A model generated the notes under the pieces. That model was given only the letters and a program-made list of their open reading frames with translations, was not told the DNA's origin and made no database searches. Positions 12,749-20,192 of a stretch of DNA of 28,589 nt are shown here, piece by piece (the first letter of the stretch is position 1; every line of letters starts with the position of its first letter). A program made the position numbers and the translations under genes. The DNA comes from a virus: positions 1-28,589 of IMG/VR virus record IMGVR_UViG_3300028829_003074; one strand, 5' to 3'.

Positions 12749-14091
12749 TATTCACATACCTCATCCAAGTCAAGGATGAATTGTTTCTTTGGTGTTGTAC
12801 GTTCCCAATATTTTAGATTTTTCTCAGACTCTTTAATCTCCTTTGCGAGTTCTTTAACCATTTCATCAGTAAGACTTATAATGTTAATTCTGAGTAACCT
12901 GTCAGTATCTTCTGGTAATGCTGAAGTAACATTAAGGATTTGTTCAGATACGTTCTTTTTATTTTTACCTTTAAATAAAATCTTATCGTCAAGTACAGCT
13001 TGAACAAATTGCATCTTAACAGTTAACCAACGGGCAAGTTCTGTTGCCTCCTGTTTACGAAGCTCAATACGATCTTGAAGAACACCCATACGATAATCAC
13101 AAAAGTCTTTGATTAATAGACGTTCATCTTTATATTCTTTTAGCTTGCCTTCATGATTAATAACTGTTAGATTTTCAGTAAGAGGTTTTGCAAGTTTAAA
13201 TTTACGGATAATACGTTCATCAGGCCAACTCGAACTACCGGTTTGCTTTAGCTTAACTTCAAACCTAAATCCGTTTTTATCACAAAGATCTTCGTAGGAT
13301 ACGATATCCCCGTCATCTTCGAGCTTATCTAAAACCTTAATATAGCCTTCCCTGTCAAAGCCATATGGTACCTCAGTAATTTCTAATACTGTTTTGCTCT
13401 TCTTTTCAAAACAACCGACGACTGTGTATTTATCCTCAGTTTTATCGTAGTTTACTGTACCTTTGAAGTCCGGAAACGTCACTGAGAGCCTGCTGGCTAT
13501 ATTACCATTCAGCACATATTCGCGACAGGCACTAGAAAGCGCGTTAGGTGAGCGAGGAAGAATGTTTGTGGCAAAACCTGTGGCAATACCTTTAGTTCCG
13601 TTAGCTAAAACCAATGGAATGACTGGAAGGTAAAACGATGGCGGTTCGTGTTCAGGATCTTCGTGTACTGGAGACAACTCAAGGTCCTTAATATATTTAC
13701 TAAAGTTTTCATGAACTCGAGTATAGACGTAACGCGGCGCGCCTGCTTCTTGAACAAGTCGAGTACCAAATGATCCTCGACCTTCAACTAAACATATATT
13801 GTTATTCCATGTTGCGGCCATCAATTGTCCTGCACCAGCCGCTGATGCTTCTCCGTGGTTATATCCATAGTCAGATATAATACCAGCAACCGCAGATACT
13901 TTTTTGAAATCTTTCTTTGAATTGACCAAAGATGAATAGAGGTAAAATCGTTGAACCGGTTTTAAACCATCAATCATATTTGGAATTGCCCGTGATTCAA
14001 CCGTGTACATTGCGAACGATAACCATTCGTTTCTAGCGACTTTTGATATTGGATATTCGTTAGCTTCAGTTGTAAAATCTAAAAGGCTCAT
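12748..14091 (-). CDS. 52: DNA topoisomerase II medium subunit (T4 gp52-like)
   Basis: 447 aa, close to T4 gp52 (442 aa). This is the GyrA/ParC-like breakage-reunion subunit. Family landmarks: MYTVESRAIPNMIDGLKPVQ (28-47), GAGQLMAATWNNNICLVEGR (86-105), GSFGTRLVQEAGAPRYVYTR (106-125) with the active-site Arg120-Tyr121, and VLANGTKGIATGFATNILPR. A coiled-coil-like helical region fills the C-terminal third. It works with the gp39-like subunit at 14420-16252 to relax DNA during replication. Its start overlaps the preceding small ORF (ATGA). The unit is probably transcribed from the early promoter at 14288-14260. Confidence 0.95.
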   Translation of the reverse strand: MSLLDFTTEANEYPISKVARNEWLSFAMYTVESRAIPNMIDGLKPVQRFYLYSSLVNSKKDFKKVSAVAGIISDYGYNHGEASAAGAGQLMAATWNNNICLVEGRGSFGTRLVQEAGAPRYVYTRVHENFSKYIKDLELSPVHEDPEHEPPSFYLPVIPLVLANGTKGIATGFATNILPRSPNALSSACREYVLNGNIASRLSVTFPDFKGTVNYDKTEDKYTVVGCFEKKSKTVLEITEVPYGFDREGYIKVLDKLEDDGDIVSYEDLCDKNGFRFEVKLKQTGSSSWPDERIIRKFKLAKPLTENLTVINHEGKLKEYKDERLLIKDFCDYRMGVLQDRIELRKQEATELARWLTVKMQFVQAVLDDKILFKGKNKKNVSEQILNVTSALPEDTDRLLRINIISLTDEMVKELAKEIKESEKNLKYWERTTPKKQFILDLDEVCE

Positions 14092-14201
14092 TTAAAATAC
14101 GTCCCGTCTGTGTAGTGTGTACCACTGTTTTCAATTGCCCACCATAGGCAGTTTAATCTATTATACCTAGAGTACCAAGCACCTACATTAGTTACTCCCA
14201 T
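14088..14201 (-). CDS. Small Trp/Tyr-rich protein upstream of gene 52
   Basis: 37 aa: MGVTNVGAWYSRYNRLNCLW, then WAIENSGTHYTDGTYFK. An in-frame ATG at 14261 would add 20 residues, but it lies inside the -10 box of the early promoter and could not be on that transcript. The ATG at 14201 has AGAGGA 7 bases upstream and is preferred. The stop overlaps the start of gene 52 (ATGA), so it may couple translation. Function unknown. Confidence 0.55.
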   Translation of the reverse strand: MGVTNVGAWYSRYNRLNCLWWAIENSGTHYTDGTYFK

Positions 14202-14259
14202 TTCAATTCCTCTGATTCTCAATTCTCGATACCACCATATTAAATTAATGATTCTATCC

Positions 14260-14288
14260 ATTCTACAATATTAATCTCCAAATGTCAA
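14260..14288 (-). promoter_or_regulatory. Early promoter for gene 52 operon
   Basis: Minus strand TTGACA, 17-base spacer, TAGAAT. It overlaps the 3' end of the small membrane ORF at 14271-14423. The predicted start is near 14253, leaving a ~50-base leader before ATG 14201. Confidence 0.75.
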
Positions 14289-14423
14289 CCGATAATTACA
14301 ATAGGTATTCCATCCTTGATATATTCCATATGATATAACCGGGCCGATGAACGGAAAAAAGAAAAAGTTTAACATTAGCCATGCAAAGAATATAGATAAC
14401 AATATATCATACCACATAATCAT
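14271..14423 (-). CDS. Small membrane protein between genes 39 and 52
   Basis: 50 aa from the ATG that overlaps the stop of gene 39 (ATGA), or 48 aa from the next ATG. Residues 6-32 are very hydrophobic (LLSIFFAWLMLNFFFFPFIG), one or two membrane helices, followed by a short polar tail. Function unknown. Confidence 0.5.
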   Translation of the reverse strand: MIMWYDILLSIFFAWLMLNFFFFPFIGPVISYGIYQGWNTYCNYRLTFGD

Positions 14424-16252
14424 GCGAACATATACTCTTTACGTAAAGCTGAATCTTTACCAAACATCATTTGAAATACTGACGCATCATCTACAGTGAC
14501 AGTATCATATTGCGGTTGATTAATAATCTTATCATATTCAATTTCTTCGAGTGATCCCAAGCCTTTAATGTATCTATGTTTCCAACCTGAGTGTTTAGAT
14601 TTAAAATCGTTTGCTTCTTCATACGTATAGAACCATTTAACGTCTTTGTTTTTTGTTGAAATCATAATAGGAGTACGAGTGATTTTTACACGTTTTTCTG
14701 TTAGAAGGCGTGGCCAGAATTTGTAAAAGAAAGCAATCAGCAACGGGCTAATATGACCAATACCATCGTGGTCAGCATCGGTAAGTGTAGCAATATTTTC
14801 ATATGACATATCATCAATGCTATCAGGATCATTTATATTTAATCCAAGAACTGCAACTAATTCTGATAGTTCCTTATTCTTTAAAACATCAGCAGGTTTC
14901 ATATCCCACGTATTCATAATAACACCACGTAACGGATATGCGCCAACTTTGTTTGGATCTCGAACTTTAAGTAAGAAACCCATTGCAGAGTCTCCTTCAA
15001 CAATTTTAAGAGTTGCATTATCTTTGTTTGCGGATATGTGTTTTGCTACTTTAACTTTACGCAATTTCTTTTGTGCAAGAGTAGCTGCACGTTTATCCGC
15101 GGCCATCTTCTTTGCAAGTTGAGCTTCAACAATTGGCTCAATAATATCAGCGGCTGCGAATATCTTTTTAGCAATATAAGAAAAATCTTTTACGTTTGCG
15201 AGTTCGTAATGCTCTTTCACATTACCCATTGTGTTCGTAAGTCTTTCCTTTGTTTGACTATCAAATTTTGGATTTGTGAAATTGCGAGCAAACATTACAA
15301 ACGTAAGACCGCCTTTAATTGTATTCTTTGCAACCTCAACTTTATGTCGGCGTTTAATCAATACAGATAATTCTTCAACTATACCATTTACTATAAAATC
15401 AACATAGGCACCACCTTGTCGAGTATTCACACCGTTCACAAAACTGTTTGAACGAAATCCATCTTCTGACGATGTAAAGAAAAATGACAAATTATGAGAT
15501 ATGTCGGTAACAACAGAAGCGCCTTCAGCTGTAAACATATCAGCATATTTTTTAAGGCTGTTTACTTTAATTCGTTTTTTATTGAATGAAAATGCTATTT
15601 CAGGAAATGCCATCTGCAAACTAATTAGGCGATCTTCAATAAGTGATATGGTATCATAATCACTAAGGTTATCACATTCAAATAAATCAAAGTCAGGAAT
15701 GAACCATACTTCAGTTCCATTACCTTCTTTCTTAGAATATGTTTCAGATATATCTTCTGCGCCATTCTTACAAGTAACTGTAAGTTGTTTTCCATTTGAT
15801 ATTGATTTACCAACAAACTTAGAAGAAAGGAAATTTGTTGCTGCTGACCCAACACCGTTAGTACCAATTGTTACACGCTCATCATCAAAACTCGTACCTG
15901 CGTTTACTTTTGTCCATGCAGCTGTTGCCCTGGCGATATGAGTATCAGTTGTCTCATCATATACTTTTTCGTGTGGAATTCCACGTCCATTGTCGCTCAC
16001 AGTAACTTTATTATCTGTGATAGATACGTTGATCTTATTTGCATATTTGAAATTGGTACGAATTGCTTCATCAATTGAGTTATCTAAAATTTCGTCAATC
16101 ATTTTAGACAGAGCAGGAACGTACTTAACAGTTTTCCATTTACCTAGCACAAACCTTGAGATCGGTTCCATTGCACTCGATCCCATGTACATACCAATAC
16201 GTTCTCTGACGTGCTGGCGCGCAGTTAAAATTTTAAATTGTTCATTCACCAT
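14420..16252 (-). CDS. 39: DNA topoisomerase II large subunit (T4 gp39 plus gp60 in one chain)
   Basis: 610 aa. GyrB-like ATPase: DEILDNSIDEA, DNGRGIP and GTNGVGSAATNFLSS (first 160 residues). Then the transducer domain and the TOPRIM domain: KIVEGDSAMGFL with the catalytic Glu, and TDADHDGIGH with the metal-binding Asp residues. In T4 the equivalent of the C-terminal part is a separate gene (60); here it is one frame. I start at ATG 16252: GAGGA stands 8 bases before it, whereas the upstream in-frame TTG at 16276 falls at the predicted transcript start. It pairs with the gp52-like subunit. A dedicated early promoter is at 16310-16282. Confidence 0.95.
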   Translation of the reverse strand: MVNEQFKILTARQHVRERIGMYMGSSAMEPISRFVLGKWKTVKYVPALSKMIDEILDNSIDEAIRTNFKYANKINVSITDNKVTVSDNGRGIPHEKVYDETTDTHIARATAAWTKVNAGTSFDDERVTIGTNGVGSAATNFLSSKFVGKSISNGKQLTVTCKNGAEDISETYSKKEGNGTEVWFIPDFDLFECDNLSDYDTISLIEDRLISLQMAFPEIAFSFNKKRIKVNSLKKYADMFTAEGASVVTDISHNLSFFFTSSEDGFRSNSFVNGVNTRQGGAYVDFIVNGIVEELSVLIKRRHKVEVAKNTIKGGLTFVMFARNFTNPKFDSQTKERLTNTMGNVKEHYELANVKDFSYIAKKIFAAADIIEPIVEAQLAKKMAADKRAATLAQKKLRKVKVAKHISANKDNATLKIVEGDSAMGFLLKVRDPNKVGAYPLRGVIMNTWDMKPADVLKNKELSELVAVLGLNINDPDSIDDMSYENIATLTDADHDGIGHISPLLIAFFYKFWPRLLTEKRVKITRTPIMISTKNKDVKWFYTYEEANDFKSKHSGWKHRYIKGLGSLEEIEYDKIINQPQYDTVTVDDASVFQMMFGKDSALRKEYMFA

Positions 16253-16281
16253 ACTATATTCCTCAAAGTATTTCAATTATT

Positions 16282-16310
16282 AATCTATCTGATTCGCAAG
16301 AGAATGTCAA
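16282..16310 (-). promoter_or_regulatory. Early promoter for gene 39
   Basis: Minus strand TTGACA, 17-base spacer with ATTCT-CTTG-CGAAT (imperfect form of the shared palindrome), then TAGATT. Confidence 0.82.
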
Positions 16311-16315
16311 TAGAA

Positions 16316-16345
16316 AAAAGAAAGAAGGGTTATTAGCCCCTCTTT
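16316..16345 (-). terminator. Terminator after EF-hand gene
   Basis: Minus strand AAAGAGGGG / CCCTTCTTT around a TAATA-type loop (one bulge), followed by CTTTTTT. It lies 25 bases past the stop at 16370 and abuts the next promoter. Confidence 0.65.
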
Positions 16346-16369
16346 AATTGTTTTTATATATATTAAATC

Positions 16370-16753
16370 TTAGTAATCTTCATCACTTGATGAATTACTT
16401 TTTCCTTTTGCATAAGCATTGGCACCAAAGAAGGCAGCCACCAAGCCAGCAATAGCAACAAAGTATGTTGGTGCGATATCACTAATTAATCCTGCAGCAT
16501 CGTCTAATCCAAAGAACGATGTAACAAAAATGCCAAGCGGGTAAAGTAACATTCCCCAAAGAGCAAACCATGCCATCTGGCGAATTTGATCTTCTTTTGC
16601 ATCTTCATTTTCTTGCATTTTTTTCTTGTGTTCCCACTCCGCAATTTCTTTTGCGCGTGCCATTTCTTCGTCTGTAATAACACCGTCACCATCAGCATCA
16701 AGATGTGCATAGATTGAATCTGGCGCTAAACTCTTAGCTTTTTTTGCAGCCAT
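16370..16753 (-). CDS. EF-hand protein with two membrane helices
   Basis: 127 aa. A canonical 12-residue calcium loop DADGDGVITDEE (19-30) sits in a helix-loop-helix near the N-terminus, followed by a charged amphipathic helix (about 32-58). Two hydrophobic helices follow: MAWFALWGMLLYPLGIFVTS and YFVAIAGLVAAFFGANAYA. The tail is Ser/Asp-rich. A membrane protein with a cytoplasmic or periplasmic calcium sensor is expected; role unknown. A TATAAATA box 70 bases upstream suggests late expression and a terminator follows, so it can be its own unit. Confidence 0.75.
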   Translation of the reverse strand: MAAKKAKSLAPDSIYAHLDADGDGVITDEEMARAKEIAEWEHKKKMQENEDAKEDQIRQMAWFALWGMLLYPLGIFVTSFFGLDDAAGLISDIAPTYFVAIAGLVAAFFGANAYAKGKSNSSSDEDY

Positions 16754-16821
16754 ATTGTTTTTCTCCTATATTATAAACTGCATATTATATTAATAATATA
16801 GGAAAAGTCCAAATCACCTTC

Positions 16822-16829
16822 TATTTATA
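16822..16829 (-). promoter_or_regulatory. T4-type late promoter for EF-hand gene
   Basis: Minus strand TATAAATA 69 bases before the ATG at 16753, in the gap after the 44-aa ORF. Confidence 0.55.
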
Positions 16830-16836
16830 TAGAAAA

Positions 16837-16971
16837 TTATTCTTCTCTGACCATGAAGTGAATTTTAACAATATTGTCTTTTTGCTTTTTTATATAAAAT
16901 TCTAATTTATTTTCAGCAAGGATTTTGATTAATTCTTTGAGTGTAACATCACTGTGTTTATTCATGTCCAT
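16837..16971 (-). CDS. Small charged protein, unknown
   Basis: 44 aa (MDMNKHSDVTLKELIKILAE, then NKLEFYIKKQKDNIVKIHFMVREE). A helix followed by a two-strand pattern. The start overlaps the end of the upstream 59-aa gene in another frame. No family recognised. Confidence 0.5.
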   Translation of the reverse strand: MDMNKHSDVTLKELIKILAENKLEFYIKKQKDNIVKIHFMVREE

Positions 16972-17137
16972 TACACCAATGCCTCCGCTGATGCGCATTC
17001 TTAATTAATTCACTAAACCTATCAGCTATTCTCCTAAGTTCAGGACCAGATTCTTTATCATGTTGTTCCATAATACGTGCAGTGTTATGTAGTTGGTTCA
17101 GCATTTCTGAATCCATTTCCCATTGCTTATCACTCAT
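16958..17137 (-). CDS. Small helical protein, unknown
   Basis: 59 aa (MSDKQWEMDSEMLNQLHNTA...), mostly one long charged helix with HQRRHWCNGHE at the end. Its ATG overlaps the stop of the preceding gene (ATGA). Confidence 0.55.
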   Translation of the reverse strand: MSDKQWEMDSEMLNQLHNTARIMEQHDKESGPELRRIADRFSELIKNAHQRRHWCNGHE

Positions 17138-17313
17138 CTTGACACCAATGGCTTAGAATTAATTGCATCGTGATAATCGCCTGACTTGTAATAATCTCGG
17201 CTTGCTTCTTCTTTAATCATTATACCATTACGTATACGATAGGTAATAATTTCACGCCTGATTACGCCACCAGTGTCGGCATCAAACGCATTCTTAAACG
17301 GTCCTTCAGTCAT
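17134..17313 (-). CDS. Small conserved phage protein, unknown
   Basis: 59 aa (MTEGPFKNAFDADTGGVIRR...). A beta-hairpin-like start, then EIITYRIRNGIMIKEEASRD and a YYKSGDYHD segment that is common in small phage proteins. It overlaps the cytidylyltransferase stop by 8 bases. Confidence 0.55.
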   Translation of the reverse strand: MTEGPFKNAFDADTGGVIRREIITYRIRNGIMIKEEASRDYYKSGDYHDAINSKPLVSR

Positions 17314-17713
17314 TGCAAACTCTCTTTCTTAAATCAGATGTACTAAATCTATGATCTCGTTTATTGAAATATAATTCTATGCCGCGCTTACGACACATGT
17401 CTTTACCTGTAAAATCTTTTTCTTTGTATTCAACTCCAAGTACTCTAATGTCTATATGATACATTGATAATATATCTTCTAGATCTCGCTCGTATTGGTA
17501 TGGAATTATTTCGTCAACATATCTTACTGCTTTTAATTGAGTATAACGCTCAACAATAGTTTGGATAGGTGCATTCTTGTCTTGTCGCTCATCCGCAGGA
17601 TTTAACTGTAATCCTACAATCAAATAATCACACTGATCTTTTGCGTCTCTTAACATTTGTATATGACCTGCGTGAAGTAAGTCAAAGGCTGATGCGGTAA
17701 ATCCTACTTTCAT
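17306..17713 (-). CDS. Cytidylyltransferase-like nucleotidyltransferase
   Basis: 135 aa. Starts at ATG 17713, whose ATGA overlaps the stop of the upstream HAD gene; the longer in-frame start is inside that gene and is rejected. MKVGFTASAFDLLHAGHIQM carries the HxGH motif (14-17) of the glycerol-3-phosphate cytidylyltransferase (TagD)/RfaE-C type. The end, HRFSTSDLRKRV, corresponds to the ISTT-type loop that also contacts nucleotide. It should activate a sugar- or polyol-phosphate with CTP (or ATP). Together with the phosphomannomutase-like gene it suggests a short sugar-nucleotide route; substrate unknown. Confidence 0.82.
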   Translation of the reverse strand: MKVGFTASAFDLLHAGHIQMLRDAKDQCDYLIVGLQLNPADERQDKNAPIQTIVERYTQLKAVRYVDEIIPYQYERDLEDILSMYHIDIRVLGVEYKEKDFTGKDMCRKRGIELYFNKRDHRFSTSDLRKRVCND

Positions 17714-18414
17714 TTGGTAATTCTTTTCAAGATATCCCAAGCGTCTTTCCAATCCTTTACCTGGTAAAACTTACCTGGGTATTTAATTGCGTTTGCGAGA
17801 GGATAGTCATTCCCGCCTGGTTCTGTTTTATCACCAAAGAAAATGATGTGGTCAGAACCATTATCAAAGTCATCTAAAATTTGGCTTTTATCTCTGCCTG
17901 TATTATAAATGTCAATACCGGTTTCACCACCAATAGTTGCAGTAATATTTTTAAACTCAGAATTAATTTGATATGCAATGCTTTCACGTTCACGATTTGA
18001 TTTATCGTATATGACGTATTCAGCCCTTTGATACATATTAGCATTTCTACCTACGATACTAAAATTCCAAGTACCTGGCCGTTTTTCAATATGGTTACCA
18101 GTTCTTAATGGGAAAGGACTAGACTGAAGCCAACCTTCTAAAATATTCATAAGTTCAGGGTCAGGATCAAAGGACGCGGCGTTTACCACTTTACCACGAA
18201 AACGAGTTTGGTTACCGCTACAACTATAGCACGTAACAACATTTTCACAAATTTCTGTACCAAGCTGTTCTACTGTTTTTGGATAGTCAGAACCAGTTAC
18301 AAGCCATACTTTTTCTTTGTTTATAAAATTAAGAAACCACTCTTTAAATTGAGGATTCATTACTTGTCTACTTGGAGTAAGAGTACCATCAACATCAAAA
18401 ATATATTTTATCAT
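17710..18414 (-). CDS. HAD-family phosphomannomutase-like protein (eukaryotic PMM type)
   Basis: 234 aa. HAD motif I FDVDGTLT (6-13) with nucleophile Asp7 and acid Asp9. Further signatures typical of the eukaryotic-type phosphomannomutases: IEKRPGTWNFSIVGR (about 108-122), GGETGIDIYNTGRDKSQIL (about 159-177) and IIFFGDKTEPGGNDYPLANA. These enzymes interconvert mannose-6-phosphate and mannose-1-phosphate, the precursor of GDP-mannose. I start at ATG 18414 because it overlaps the stop of the small upstream ORF (ATGA) and has AAAAGGA before it; the longer frame begins inside that ORF. A plain sugar phosphatase remains possible. Confidence 0.85.
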   Translation of the reverse strand: MIKYIFDVDGTLTPSRQVMNPQFKEWFLNFINKEKVWLVTGSDYPKTVEQLGTEICENVVTCYSCSGNQTRFRGKVVNAASFDPDPELMNILEGWLQSSPFPLRTGNHIEKRPGTWNFSIVGRNANMYQRAEYVIYDKSNRERESIAYQINSEFKNITATIGGETGIDIYNTGRDKSQILDDFDNGSDHIIFFGDKTEPGGNDYPLANAIKYPGKFYQVKDWKDAWDILKRITK

Positions 18415-18545
18415 TTTTCCTTTTTCTCGTTTTTCATTTTTCCTATCCAAGGCGTAGCATCATCGCAAGGATCATCATAAGAAGTTATCGGCTTTTCAGT
18501 TTTTTCATTATTATCTTTTTCTGGGAATCTTCCATCCAAAACCAT
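18411..18545 (-). CDS. Small acidic/charged protein
   Basis: 44 aa (MVLDGRFPEKDNNEKTEKPI, then TSYDDPCDDATPWIGKMKNE and KKEK). It begins inside the DUF1289 gene in another frame with a strong AAGGAG ribosome site and ends in an ATGA overlap with the phosphomannomutase-like gene. Unknown function. Confidence 0.5.
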   Translation of the reverse strand: MVLDGRFPEKDNNEKTEKPITSYDDPCDDATPWIGKMKNEKKEK

Positions 18546-18664
18546 TCTGAGATCTCCTTCTGTGTTCTTTTACAACCAATGCAAACACCTGTAAAAGCAT
18601 CTATGCTACAAATGTTTATGCACGGGTTAATGAGTTCATTTGGTTTTTTGTTTTTTCTCCTCAT
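18485..18664 (-). CDS. DUF1289 small cysteine-rich protein
   Basis: 59 aa. The block NPCINICSID (13-22) with AFTGVCIGCKRTQKEISEWF matches DUF1289 (xPCxxxCxxDxxtgxCxGCxRTxxEIxxW), a family of short four-Cys proteins in proteobacteria, probably metal-binding. Role unknown. First gene of the operon that runs through the sugar genes to the small ORFs; a sigma70-type promoter ends 10 bases before the ATG. Confidence 0.78.
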   Translation of the reverse strand: MRRKNKKPNELINPCINICSIDAFTGVCIGCKRTQKEISEWFWMEDSQKKIIMKKLKSR

Positions 18665-18673
18665 CCTATATTT

Positions 18674-18702
18674 ATTCTATAACACAAGGAGAAAAATGTC
18701 AA
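18674..18702 (-). promoter_or_regulatory. Early promoter for DUF1289-sugar operon
   Basis: Minus strand TTGACA, 17-base spacer, TAGAAT. The predicted start is close to the ATG at 18664, so the leader is very short, or a downstream start is used. Confidence 0.7.
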
Positions 18703-18719
18703 CTAAATTATTCGCGGTC

Positions 18720-19070
18720 CTATGCGCACATTTGAGTTTGTTTATCTTTCCAAGCTGATAATACTTTGTAATACCAATCTTCATTCTTATTACGAAGAAT
18801 TTGAAGTGGAGAACTATCAAGACCTTCTTTGTTTCGTTCTGCAACATATTCTTCAACAGTAAAGTTTTTGATAAGTTCTTTGACGAACTTAGCTTTTGTG
18901 AATGGTCCACTATATTTGAACCGTGCGATAAACAATTCTTTAGGTGTACCTACACGTGATGGGTGACAGTTAGGAGCAACTTGATCCCAAGTAGGTTGAC
19001 CTTCGTAAGTACCTGTATACTCGAGATAACCGCCGTGGTATGTGAATTTTGTTTTATCGAACTGAGTCAT
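18720..19070 (-). CDS. Phage protein, unknown
   Basis: 116 aa. Opens with MTQFDKTKFTYHGGYLEYTG, then a middle helix (KAKFVKELIKNFTVEEYVAE) and SPLQILRNKNEDWYYKVLSA near the end. AAAAGGAA precedes the ATG and an early promoter is 33 bases upstream. It is the first leftward gene from the divergent region. No family recognised. Confidence 0.65.
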   Translation of the reverse strand: MTQFDKTKFTYHGGYLEYTGTYEGQPTWDQVAPNCHPSRVGTPKELFIARFKYSGPFTKAKFVKELIKNFTVEEYVAERNKEGLDSSPLQILRNKNEDWYYKVLSAWKDKQTQMCA

Positions 19071-19093
19071 AACTGATTCCTTTTTTCATTCCT

Positions 19094-19101
19094 TATAAAT
19101 A
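19094..19101 (+). promoter_or_regulatory. T4-type late promoter for tail gene
   Basis: Plus strand TATAAATA, 43 bases before the ATG at 19144, interleaved with the leftward early promoter in the divergent region. Confidence 0.7.
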
Positions 19102-19102
19102 T

Positions 19103-19131
19103 AATATATCGCGTTTTAAAGGCAATGTCAA
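19103..19131 (-). promoter_or_regulatory. Early promoter for 116-aa gene
   Basis: Minus strand TTGACA, 17-base spacer, TATATT. The spacer lacks the palindrome found in other early promoters here. Confidence 0.8.
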
Positions 19132-19143
19132 TAGGAAAATGTT

Positions 19144-19629
19144 ATGATAACAAATTTTATGTCACCATTAGAGTTTGTAGTTACGTTAAGTCGGCTGCCA
19201 AACGTTGAATTTTTTACTCAAAATGTTATTGTGCCATCCTTAAATATTCAGCAGATTGACCAACCGACTCCGTTCAAGCCGGTACCTGTTCCAGGAGATA
19301 GAATATCATATGGTGAATTACCTCTATCATTTATTATTGATGAATCTATGAACAATTATATTGAAGTTTTTAATTGGATAAAGGCCCTTGGGTTCCCAGA
19401 AAACTTTAATCAGTATGATCTTTTAAAAGATAGTAATGATGGCCTAACGACGGATATATCAATAGTAATCATGAACAGTCATAAAAATCCTAATGTGGAA
19501 ATGCAATTCTTTGACTGTTTCCCCTCGAGTTTATCTGATGTCCAGCTTGACACTACTCAGACCGATGTAGTATATCCTCAAGCAATTGTGAATTTTATAT
19601 TTAGGGATTTTAAAATAACACAGTTATAA
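19144..19629 (+). CDS. Tail-tube-fold structural protein (T4 gp19-like)
   Basis: 161 aa. The layout follows the T4 tail tube protein gp19: an N-terminal strand FVVTLSRLPNVEFFTQNV followed by the proline turn VPSL, then VPGDRISYGELPLSFIIDES (about 49-68; gp19 has a GDRxF/Y...DD pattern), a helix NYIEVFNWIKALGF, and a C-terminal strand pair with DCFPSSLSDVQLD and YPQAIVNFIFRDF. It may be a second tube-like or tube-initiating protein rather than the main gp19. A TATAAATA late promoter upstream and AGGAAAA before the ATG agree with late expression of a virion part. Confidence 0.7.
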   Translation: MITNFMSPLEFVVTLSRLPNVEFFTQNVIVPSLNIQQIDQPTPFKPVPVPGDRISYGELPLSFIIDESMNNYIEVFNWIKALGFPENFNQYDLLKDSNDGLTTDISIVIMNSHKNPNVEMQFFDCFPSSLSDVQLDTTQTDVVYPQAIVNFIFRDFKITQL

Positions 19630-19641
19630 GGAATTAGAAAA

Positions 19642-20130
19642 TTGGCAGAATTAAACCACAACGAATATGACGTAACAGTAATAAAAGTTGTAGACGGTGA
19701 TACCGTAGATGTAGATATTGATCTTGGGTTTGGGGTATGTTTAAAAGACGAAAGAGTACGTATCATGGGTATTGATACTCCTGAGTCAAGAACATCTGAC
19801 CGTGTAGAAAAATTGTTCGGATTAGCAGCTAAAAACAGATTATATGAACTCTTAAAGGAAGGTGCAAAACTTATCACAACCGAAAATAAACACGGTGAAG
19901 ATATGAAAGGTAAGTTTGGTCGAGTCCTAGGAGATTTTAAAGCTGCGGACGGTCGTCTTGTAACGCAAATAATGATTGACGAAGGACATTGTGTTCCTTA
20001 CTTTGGCGGTTCAAAAGAAGACACTTTTAATCAGCATATGATTAATCGAGAAAGACTTTTGAACGAAGGTATCGTTGACCACGAAGAGCATGCTAAAATG
20101 GTTGAAGCAGAGGCCAACGAAAAGAAATAA
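19642..20130 (+). CDS. Staphylococcal-nuclease-like thermonuclease
   Basis: 162 aa, starting at TTG 19642 with AAGGAAT upstream; no ATG is available before the catalytic core. All catalytic residues of the SNase family can be placed: VVDGDT (16-21, Asp20), R40 and D45-T46-P47-E48 in RVRIMGIDTPES, and R94 in KFGRVLGDF. It hydrolyses DNA or RNA with calcium, giving 3'-phosphates. No signal peptide, so it acts inside the cell, perhaps on host DNA. It lies 12 bases behind the tail gene, hence probably late; uvsY after it has its own promoter. Confidence 0.9.
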   Translation: MAELNHNEYDVTVIKVVDGDTVDVDIDLGFGVCLKDERVRIMGIDTPESRTSDRVEKLFGLAAKNRLYELLKEGAKLITTENKHGEDMKGKFGRVLGDFKAADGRLVTQIMIDEGHCVPYFGGSKEDTFNQHMINRERLLNEGIVDHEEHAKMVEAEANEKK

Positions 20131-20159
20131 TTGACATTTTCATACTAGTGTGATAAAAT
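20131..20159 (+). promoter_or_regulatory. Early promoter for uvsY-uvsW
   Basis: TTGACA (20131-20136), 17-base spacer, TAAAAT. It directly follows the nuclease stop codon. Confidence 0.82.
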
Positions 20160-20192
20160 TGTATTATATTATATAGAATGGAGAAGTATGTA

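Noticed and set aside
16253-16276. Upstream TTG start for gene 39
   Set aside because: The TTG coincides with the predicted transcript start of the promoter at 16282-16310; ATG 16252 has a proper ribosome site.
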